Positions 9,689 to 17,726 of a stretch of 21,247 bases of DNA are shown here, piece after piece. The position numbers were made by a program, and so were the translations under genes. Below the pieces are notes generated by a model. The model was given only the letters and a program-made list of their open reading frames with translations. It was not told the origin of the DNA and searched no databases. Location of the stretch: positions 1 through 21,247 of the forward strand of contig CALSCR010000150.1 of NCBI GenBank assembly GCA_943704495.1, written 5' to 3'. Source of the stretch: Pigoraptor chileana (Eukaryota; Opisthokonta; Filasterea). The first letter of the stretch is position 1. Each line of letters opens with the position of its first letter.

Positions 9689-10419
9689 TCTTGCGCAGAT
9701 AATGGATTTCCCAAAAAGTACACGACCAACCAAATTAAAATTCAGCAACTGAAAGTGTGTCCACAATGCATCACACGCGGCGCTCTTTCCATACCTTCAA
9801 TGCGACTGACAGTCCAGGTACAGGATGTGTGTGCGGTTCACACGGCGTAAACAGAGGAAATGAATGCTCTGAATAGCTCCACACACACACACCGACACTC
9901 CCCCACATGTACATACTGACGCTGCTGTACCGCATCAAAGACTGAAGAGAATCTCAAAAAAATCTTCCGGTTCAGAAGTGATTGACAAATGTGGCACGTG
10001 CACGCACGTGAGGCACCAAGTTCACGTGACCAGAGCGCTATGTCCACCACAACACCCCCACAGTACACTGCACACACAAAGTCGCCCGCATGCAGTTTAG
10101 GCTCAATTCACGCGCCTTTTCATTCACATGCATCGTTCTTGAAAAAGACTAAGAAGGGATAGACACGGGAGAAACTGGCCTGCATTTTTATATTGTTTCT
10201 CGTTTAATCTGCGGAGAAGGGAATTCTTGTTGGTGTGTCAGTGTCAGGGCACCCATTCTCAACCGAAACAGCTCGGTTCGGGTTGTGTGGCTTGCGGCCT
10301 GTTGTTGTGTCTAACCGTACCTTTGGGGCGCTTTGAAGGTCCCATCCACTTGCATCAGCAAGCATACTCTTGTTTGAAATTTGAACTCGCATTGTGCGGG
10401 TGCCCATTTTGCGCCGAAA
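9689..10419. other. Upstream region of the BAR-RhoGAP gene
   Basis: No convincing exon. Holds several CACGTG sites clustered at about 9995-10029, an AT-rich TTTTTATATT at 10186-10195 that could serve as a TATA element about 225 nt before the ATG, and two imperfect direct repeats (10247-10268 and 10398-10419), the second ending at the start codon. Confidence 0.45.
10022..10029. promoter_or_regulatory. TCACGTGA palindrome upstream of the BAR-RhoGAP gene
   Basis: About 390 nt before the ATG, with two more CACGTG cores within 30 nt on its left. Reads as a bHLH-zip type cluster. Confidence 0.4.
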
Positions 10420-13400
10420 ATGAAGTCGTTTGCCAATATCAAGTCAAACATCAACAAGGGCCTCACAAAGGTCCGCCAGATGGCCGAGGAGAAATTCAAG
10501 TGAGTGCCGTGTGCTTACTTTGCGTGATTTTGTATAGTTATTATCATCCCGCTTTAATCCTTCTTGAACTGGTCGTCTTCTTTTGGGAAGACGTTATGAT
10601 TCATTATGCGTATGCATCTCTACTCCTTCCCGTGTGCGTTGGAATGGCGTCACATCATTCATGGTTTCGTCAGTTTGGCTCTAATCATTTCTGCCTTACA
10701 CTGACATTGGGATGAGAATAATTGACAAATGGTTGCACTGAATACGGCCAGCCCCTATTTAATCTTTTTTGCGAACCTTTTGTGTGTGCAATTTCAGATC
10801 TGGCGAAAAGAACTCAGAGCTTACCGCTGAGATGCAGGAGGCGGAGGAGCGCGTCGGCAGCACAAAGAGTGCTTTTGAGCACTTCTTGAAGGTGCGAAAA
10901 ACTCACACACACTGTCACGTCTCATTTGTTCTTCAAAGTAGTATGGAGTCCACCTATGGAGACACAAACAAGAATCCTACATCAGTAGTGCTGTTGATCA
11001 AACGGATAAGGTGATTTATACAAACGCAATTACTTATCAACGGTATGCACTCTCACTCTCATGGCAGATGATGGAGCACTATCTGACGGGCGGCACAAAG
11101 TTGGATCGCGAAAAGCGTCTGAAGAAGTTGCCCATCACCCGCCTGGCCAACACAATGCACGAGGACGCCGCGAATGTTGGCGACGAATGCCTTCTCGGCT
11201 CGGTTCTGTCGATCATCGCGAATGCGGAGACGCTTCTTTCTGAGATCACAGCCGATTTCGAGACGGACGTTGATGCGAAGGTGATTCAAAAGATGAACGA
11301 AATTATGAAGCGTGACATTAAAGAGGTGCTCGATGCCCGCAAGAAGTTGGCACAGGCGAAGAGCGAGCTCGAATCAGCCAAGAAAAAGTATGTCAACGCG
11401 ACGGAGCCTGAGAAGGTGTGTGCATGTGTGTGCGCGTGTGTGTGGGTTGTGTGCGCGTGTGTGTGGGTTCATGCGATCTGTGTGCGTTGTGTGTGTTTAA
11501 TGTGAGAGTGCATGTGCCATGTAATATGTGCGCACTTTGCTTTTGTTCACCTTGCACATTATTATTGTCACTCTGAGGGAAAATAAAGCCTTCATATATA
11601 ATAATACTCACTCATGCAATCCTTCTATTACAACACCCATACACCCACACCCACCGACACCCATACCCATCACGCATACACACGCCTTTGTTCAGGTCCA
11701 ACAAACGGAAGAGGAGTACAACATTGCGAAGGACGATTATGAGCAGTGGTTTGGCGTCACAGAGGCGCGACTGGGTGACTTTGTGGCCAGCGAGCCCACG
11801 TACGTCCTGCCGCTCGTCGAATTCATATCGGCGCAGGCGGTGTTCCATGCGACAGCGGGTGAATTTCTGAAGGAGATTGTGACGTCATTGCGGCAACAGT
11901 GCGAGAGTGCAAGCAGCCCCGTGGTGTTTGGGCGGCCTCTTGTCGACCATCTGGAGAGCACCGGACGGCAGGTGTGTGTGTGTGTGTGTGTGTGTGCTGC
12001 TTCCGGATTGATTTTCATTGCTTTGAATGAGGTGCAGATTGATCTTGTGTTCAGTTTGATCGCACACAACGATTGCGTTTGGATGGTTGTGGTGTGCACT
12101 GCCACTGCTCTTTATTATATCAAAACAGAAATATTTTCTCACTAAACAAACACAACAACAACAACAACAAAACAAACAAACACACTATGCTGCAGGTTCC
12201 TATCATAGTCGAGGACTGTATTAACGCCATCTCGAAGTCGGGCGTCGAAGCCGAGGGCATATTTCGTCTCTCTGGCAACGCCACGCGCATCAAGAAGCTG
12301 CGCGGTGCATACAACACGGAGAAACCAAAGGTCGATCTGTCCGCCGAAGAGTATGTGAATGACATACACGCGGTGTCGGGAGTGCTCAAACTGTACTTTC
12401 GTCAGCTTCCCGACCCCCTTCTCACAAATGCGCTGTATCCACAGTGGGTTGCGGCAGGCAACCAGCCCCGCGACGAGCGTCTGCCGGCCGTCAAAGCCCT
12501 TGTGGAGCAGCTTCCGCCCGCACACTACACAACACTCCGCCATCTCATGCGCTTCCTTGCCGTCATTGCGTCGAATAGTGACGTCAACAAAATGCGTCCG
12601 AGCAATCTTGCGATTGTGTTTGGGCCGACACTTCTTTGGTCCCCTGACGATGATCCAAACTCGCTCATGGCAAGTGGAGCCCAGTCGTCTGTGGTTGAAT
12701 GTCTTGTGCAAAACTGCGACGCCATTTTTGGCGTGGATTCAAGCTCAGGTCCAGCGGTGCCTCCAAAAGTGGCAAAGAAGGTGGGTCTGTTTGCACACAA
12801 AATGTTATATTGATGTTGCTGATTTATGTTTGATATTGTGGAATGTCGTATTTTATTGTTGTGTGTGTCCCATTGCACTTGCATGGACTTGCTTTTAGAC
12901 GTCTTTTCGATTCAATTCTATGTGATTTCACTTACGCACACGCACACATACACAATACTCACACATTTTCTCTCTTCATCTTCCTCTGCCCTACCAACTC
13001 CACATCCATCCTCGAAAATCACACTGCTCACACACACAAACATACAATCGACAACCCAAAAACATCAACCGAAATAACAACGACCAACCAACGCAGGCAC
13101 CTCCGCCCCCTGCATCTTCGGACGATGCACCGACCGCCAGCAAGCGCAAGGCCCCCCCACCACCCGCCGAGCGTCCCGTGCACACAGCAACTGCCGCCAC
13201 ACCCGCACCTGCCCCCGCACCCGCAGCCGTGGTCTCGCAAGACGCTCCGCCGCCAGTCGCCCGCCGCCCCCCACCGCTCCCGTCGCAGCCGCCCGCACAT
13301 CCGTCCACAAAGGAGTCATCAGTGTCCCCTGCCACTTCGGATGCCCCGCACTTTGCACGCTCTGACTCATCCGAAGGCGCGACGGATGGAGGTGCCGCTC

Positions 13401-13762
13401 TCGCTGCTCCCCCGCGCCCAAACCGCACCGCTCGCCCAGCGACGGTCGTCATCGATCCCACAAAGATGCAGCCGCAGCTAATTGACATAGGGGCTCCCCC
13501 GGCGGCCGCTGGTAGCGCACCCCCGCCAGTCCAACCGCGACCACGCCCTCCACCCATTTCTGCCGCCGCCGTCTCCGCCGCTGCCGCCGCCGCCGCTCCT
13601 GCCCCCGGATCACCCATCGACACGAGCGTGCCTGCATCTCTCTCGGCACCGCTGGAGCCACTGCATCTCGGTGGCGCAGCACTACCGTCCAAGCAAGGCC
13701 CCCCACGCCCGCGGCCGCCGCCGCCAGTTGTGAAGAGCGGAAGCAAGGCGGACCTGCTCTAG
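10420..13762 (+). CDS. BAR-RhoGAP protein with proline-rich tail, about 682 aa
   Basis: Six exons (10420-10499, 10798-10891, 11068-11415, 11696-11971, 12196-12780, 13097-13762) join without a phase break. Residues 1-27 (MKSFANIKSNINKGLTKVRQ...) form an amphipathic basic helix like an N-BAR lead. Residues 28 to about 245 are charged helices typical of a BAR dimer, which senses or makes membrane curvature. The RhoGAP domain starts near 250 (FGRPLVDHLESTGRQVPIIV) and has the arginine finger in GIFRLSGN (Arg290), the Lys331/Arg335 pair of KLYFRQLPDPLL, and NLAIVFGPTLL (Asn403), so it should be active in speeding GTP hydrolysis by Rho-family proteins. Residues 462-682 are Pro/Ala-rich with PPPPAERP and PPLPSQPP, likely SH3 ligands. 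The layout matches the RICH/nadrin (ARHGAP17/44, SH3BP1) group. The start is the first ATG after the AT-rich upstream region, in GCCGAAAATG. Confidence 0.93.
10942..10983 (+). repeat. Short copy of a dispersed repeat of about 55 bp
   Basis: TATGGAGTCC at 10942 and GAATCCTACATC at 10972, both identical to the boxes of the copy at 4729, with about 13 nt less between them. It sits in intron 2 of the BAR-RhoGAP gene. Confidence 0.55.
11416..11465 (+). repeat. GU-rich 5' end of BAR-RhoGAP intron 3
   Basis: The donor is part of a GTGTGTG / GTGTGTGGG repeat. The 3' end of this intron (11634-11684) is its complement, made of ACACCCAC-type units. Confidence 0.9.
11634..11684 (+). repeat. AC-rich 3' end of BAR-RhoGAP intron 3
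   Basis: ACACCCATACACCCACACCC-type repeat about 12 nt before the acceptor; complementary to the 5' end of the same intron. Confidence 0.9.
11972..11996 (+). repeat. GU microsatellite beginning at the donor of BAR-RhoGAP intron 4
   Basis: About 12 GT units start at the first base of the intron. The same intron ends with AAC and AAAC repeats (12146-12186) before the acceptor. Confidence 0.9.
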
Positions 13763-14455
13763 ATGCATGCGGGCGTGTTGTCCGTCGTTCGCCGCGTCAC
13801 AGAAGCCTCCTTGACGTCTGTCGCCAATGCTTTTCACAGAGCTTATGTTTGTGTGTGTGTGGTGCTCGCCAAGTGTGATTCGCCATTCCTGTGCTCTGTT
13901 ATCGCCCTGTTTTGTGCACACGCCCGCACGCTCAGAACTTTAATTTGTGCGTGGTCCGATTGTCTCGCGTTTTGTTTTTCATTTTTGCGCCTTTGACCTT
14001 TTGCAGTTTTTCCATTCCACTTTGTATTTGTTGTCGACCTTGCACATTTCTTATCGCGTGATGCTTTTATGGGGATCGTCCATTATGTCGTGGCGTCGTC
14101 TTTGTGTGCGTCTTGTCTTACTGCATACACCCTCCCTATGCTTTTATGCCCATATGTATGTGTGTTTGTGTATGTGTATGTGAGTGTGTGGATTTGGGGC
14201 TGTGCAACTAAATAATCTCTGGCATCGTTAGCAGGAATGCCCCTTCCTCCTTCGTCTCCCCAACCGCCCTTTAGAGCACTAACGCACTACATCGATGCCA
14301 CGCTCCCACATGTCCATTTCACGATGTGCATAGTCAATTCCAACAAGTTCACAGGTGGATTTATTCACATTAATCATCTGAGTGGGACGCAGAAAGAGCC
14401 GTGGTCACCGGCACCGAATGCGCAGTATCGGGTGAATACGCATATGCGTGCGAGG
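13763..14455. other. Intergenic region between two convergent genes
   Basis: 3' flanks of the BAR-RhoGAP (+) and FHA-forkhead (-) genes. T/G-rich on the plus strand with a GT-rich stretch at 14153-14190 and ACTAAATAATC near 14206. No exon seen; a clear AATAAA is absent. Confidence 0.5.
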
Positions 14456-15842
14456 TCACTGCGTCGGCTGGTGGGCTCCACTCGCAGTCTGCTGCTGTGC
14501 ATGCATGGCGGTCACCGAGGCAACGCCATAGAGCGTGCGCGTAGACTTTGGGTCGGAGGGATCTCCTGGACCGACACACTTTGTGAAGCCTCTGCTTGCT
14601 GCGAGCGCCAGACGGAGAGGGACCTGAAAGCAGCAATCGCAAGAGAGGGTGAGTTGTGGACACATAATGCTCCTATTGTTCGGGGTGACAATGATTCAAA
14701 ACGACTCCTTGCGTGGACATCTTTCGCTCTCTCTTCTCGTGTTTCTCGTGACTGGTCTTTTAGGCGAAATTGCCTAACACAGACCTTGAATCCTGCATCT
14801 TTCCCCCAGAAAATGCACTATGACCAATCAAAAATGACAAAGGAAAACACTCGCAGTAAGCAAACACACCTCCCATGATTTTGGATCGGCATCTCTAAAG
14901 TACGGATATAGGTGACGCACTGCATCCGTCACTTCCTCCACGGACAGCCATCGCCGACATGTCTGCAAGAAGGCATGGTGTGCGAGCTCCTCAAACGTAA
15001 ACGGTGGGCGCACAGTTGGGCTCGTCATGAACGGGGGCAGTATGATGGTTCCAAGGGCGTTGCCTGGCAATGCCCCTGCGGATGCCAAACCCGCGTGTGC
15101 CGGCGATCCGTGCGCAGCGAGCACGTGCGCGTGGATTTGTAATGCCGTGGTGCCCGCACTGACGAGCCCGCCTGCCAATGGCCTGGCCACTCCCGCCGGA
15201 AGTTGTCGTGGAGCAATGAAGTGGTTTGCAGACAGCGACGCCGACGAAGACAGCCGTCGCCTTGGTTGTCCGACACGCTTTGCCGCTGCTGTCGACTGGC
15301 GACCACCTGGACTCTCGGTAGACGCGCCCGAGGTCAGACCGGACTGGTGGGATTCTGTCTGGACACCTGTCGGAGTCGGAGGTATTTTGTCCGCGGACTG
15401 TCTTCCGGGTGACAGCTTCTCTTCGACTTGCGGGGATGGTGTGTTTGTGCCTGTGAGACTTGGGCCCCTGGTCTGTTTCGGGGAATTTGTTCGCCCTTTT
15501 GTGGAAGTATCACCAACGGTAAACTGTGTGCTTTGTTGTGATGGAATGATGCCAACGCCATTGAAACCGCCACCAGAGCGCGTCGTTATGGGCAACAGAA
15601 AGTAGAAGCAGCAATTCTGCACCTGAACGAGCTGTCTGCGATTACGAGGGGTGTGTTAGTATGACGGGGTCGTCATTCACCGCTGAAGTGAGCATTCGGG
15701 TAAACACGGTTACAGGCACACACACACACACACATACACACACACACACGCACACACACACACACACACACACATACACTGCACACACACACACACACAC
15801 ACATACACTGCACACACACACACACTGCACACACACACATAC

Positions 15843-15927
<85 letters not shown>

Positions 15928-16310
15928 CGCATATATATATATATATACATATATATACTCTCACACTTACACACAGACATTTATACACACATACATCCCA
16001 CGCACTTTGATTCCAGTGAGTAAGGTGCGTGCACCGCCGACAGCACATTCCCATTGACAGCAACAATAGACGATGCACTCGTGCCCAGTAAGTCAAATCG
16101 CCCAGTTGAAAAATTGAACATGAGCTGAGCATGGCACGCTGGATCCTCAGGCGCAACAAGCGCGACCTGGCCATACTCGCTTGCATTGGGCCCACCGCCG
16201 CCACTCACGACGAGCCCAACGGCAAGGGAGCGAATGTACAGCTCAAAGTCGGGACCGTGTAGCTTTGCATATGCGGGACAGGGGCCCTTGATGACGCCGC
16301 TCGACAGCAT
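14456..16310 (-). CDS. FHA-forkhead protein (FOXK / Fkh / Fhl1 layout), divergent, about 412 aa
   Basis: Three exons, 16310-16006, 15635-14870 and 14623-14456, join in phase. Residues 13-118 are an FHA domain of the forkhead-linked kind: AYAKLHGPDFELYIRSL, FNFSTGRFDLLG, VAVNGNVL and VQNCCFYFLLP. A low-complexity Ser/Thr/Pro/Gly linker follows. Residues 311 to about 373 are a forkhead winged helix: RPPFTFEELAHHAFLQTC, LSVEEVTDAVRHLYPYFRD, then PKSWEVPLRLALAASRGF. Family members are nuclear transcription factors. Here the FHA GR motif reads GL and the SRxH motif reads PACH; in the forkhead recognition helix the usual WQNSIRHNLS is WEVPLRLALA, losing the base-contacting Asn and His. DNA and phosphopeptide binding may therefore be altered or lost. 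The start is the first ATG after an in-frame stop; an upstream exon spliced to an acceptor at 16326 remains possible. Confidence 0.8.
15716..15957 (-). repeat. Long CA/GT microsatellite with an AT tract in intron 1 of the FHA-forkhead gene
   Basis: About 210 bp of CA units with regular CTGCA interruptions, then TATATA to 15957. On the gene's sense strand it is GU. Its length should be highly variable between individuals or strains. Confidence 0.96.
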
Positions 16311-17726
16311 CACTGTCTGCGTCAGCTGCCGCAATGGCGTCAGTCCTCACTGTAGGTTCTGAATCACAGCAGACCTTCAATCAGCCACATGACAGTCTCC
16401 ATGACACGACACGTTGCAGGTTGGACATCGCGTTTAGCTGGGCGTGTCTATCGTTTTGGTGCATCTTAGATTTCGTCGCTTAAACAGAATAAGTTGCATC
16501 TACCCTACAGTATGCGACACGCTTTGCGAGCCAACCTTCAGTTAGGATCCGAGGCCTTTGCTGGTCACACTGATGTGTTTGATAAGAAAGGTAAGTCACT
16601 GAAAGAAAAAAGAATCAAGAGCCCTTTAGTACTCAATTGAATCCACCTTCCATCTACTCACAATTACTCAACATCACTTGATGCTGCCGACATCTCCGAA
16701 GGGTCTATTTTTATATCTCCATTGGATGCAACTCTTCGGCCCGCGGTGAAAGAATGCTCAGACCACTCAGTAGCGACACTCGAGTAATGATGCACATTAC
16801 ACGTTCTCTGTTTAGTTGAGGAGCGGTCGGCGCCACCAATTCAGAGACGATTGAGTTGGGAAAACCAAAGCTAAATTTAAAACCGTTTGTGCGACTGTTG
16901 AGAAACAGTGGTATGCGAAGAATTGTAGTCATCCGCTGGCGCTGCTGACTGACCCGATTCACATCCACAGTGAGCCGGGTTACCACTGCGGTTACCCAAA
17001 TTATGGGGACGCAACCACCATTACGTGATTCAGTTAATATCACTGTCGCGTTTTTTGCCATGTCGACGTGATGCGGAGAAATCACACCTGTCGTTCATTC
17101 TTTTTTATGGCAATGACAGTTCCCATACAAAAGAGTACTGCATGCCGTGCTGCCGAGTTGTTAATATTCAGGACACTGCCAGTGCGGCCAGGGCTCAGCC
17201 GTGAAAATCATGCAAGTAGACTTGAGCCGGCATCTATTGGGTGACGACAGGTGTGGCAGCTACCGGCTAGTGTTTACTTAGAAGCATCAACGCTCTGAAG
17301 CGTAACTATCAAGTAATACTTGATTATTCGTGACCAGACGCCTCCTCGGCTCATTCAGCCGTGTCAGTGAATCGAATGAGAGCTCAAAGAGCTCAGTTCA
17401 TATCTCAAAGCGGCCCCCTTATTATCGTGCTGCAGGGTGCAAGTACCGAGGAACTCTAAGGTTATAGTAGGCCAATCGTATTATTCTGGGAGAAACTTGA
17501 GATTCAGTGAGGTACTATAGTAGTTGAAATAGGGTTACTTTAGATGTGGCTCTGGACTGCCGACTGTTTCAGTCGGGGGTCAGTCGGCTCAGTCCGTCAT
17601 CAACGAAAGTGTGTCACGATGTCGATCACGTGCTACCCGCGATTTCAGTGGCTTTGACCGCCAATCGCGGACGAACTTTAGAGGTGACGGGACGACGTTT
17701 GGTGTGAACATCTCGTGGTATATAAT
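16311..17726. other. Region between the FHA-forkhead and TTL genes
   Basis: About 1.4 kb upstream of the forkhead gene and downstream of the TTL gene. It lacks the microsatellites seen elsewhere. It has one open frame on the minus strand (17061-16711, MAKNATVILTESRNGG...), a competing plus-strand reading, a perfect 17-nt palindrome at 17309-17325 and a long imperfect hairpin at 17637-17670. I cannot assign a gene. Confidence 0.4.
16711..17061 (-). CDS. Doubtful open frame, 116 aa
   Basis: MAKNATVILTESRNGGCVPI to a TAA at 16711, with alternating hydrophobic stretches (GFKFSFGFPNSIVSELVAP). I recognise no family. An open frame of this length is expected about once by chance in a region this size, so only the block shared with 9173-9190 argues for it. 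Confidence 0.2.
   Translation of the reverse strand: MAKNATVILTESRNGGCVPIIWVTAVVTRLTVDVNRVSQQRQRMTTILRIPLFLNSRTNGFKFSFGFPNSIVSELVAPTAPQLNRERVMCIITRVSLLSGLSILSPRAEELHPMEI

Noticed and set aside
9506-9850. Plus-strand open frame of 114 codons
   Set aside because: No ATG at the start, no domain, and it overlaps the minus-strand CxxC exons that splice cleanly.
12991-13746. Minus-strand Gly/Ala-rich open frame of 251 codons
   Set aside because: It is the antisense shadow of the GC-rich proline-rich tail of the BAR-RhoGAP gene.
14237-14878. Plus-strand open frame of 213 codons
   Set aside because: It lies opposite the forkhead exon 14623-14456 and the exon end at 14870, has no recognisable domain, and the minus strand has clear family conservation.
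15027-15605. Plus-strand open frame of 192 codons
   Set aside because: Antisense of the FHA-forkhead linker exon, whose splice phases and flanking domains support the minus strand.
15661-16023. Open frames of poly-Thr-His or poly-Val-Cys over the long CA repeats (also near 1254, 4330, 2700, 3880)
   Set aside because: They are translations of dinucleotide repeats in introns or intergenic DNA; a CA run contains no stop in any frame.
16512-16787. Small plus-strand two-exon gene (MRHALRANLQLGSEAF... then SIFISPLDATLRP...)
   Set aside because: It reads well and has a gtaagt donor at 16591, but the acceptor is poor, the second exon is antisense to another open frame and no family is recognised; not enough to call.
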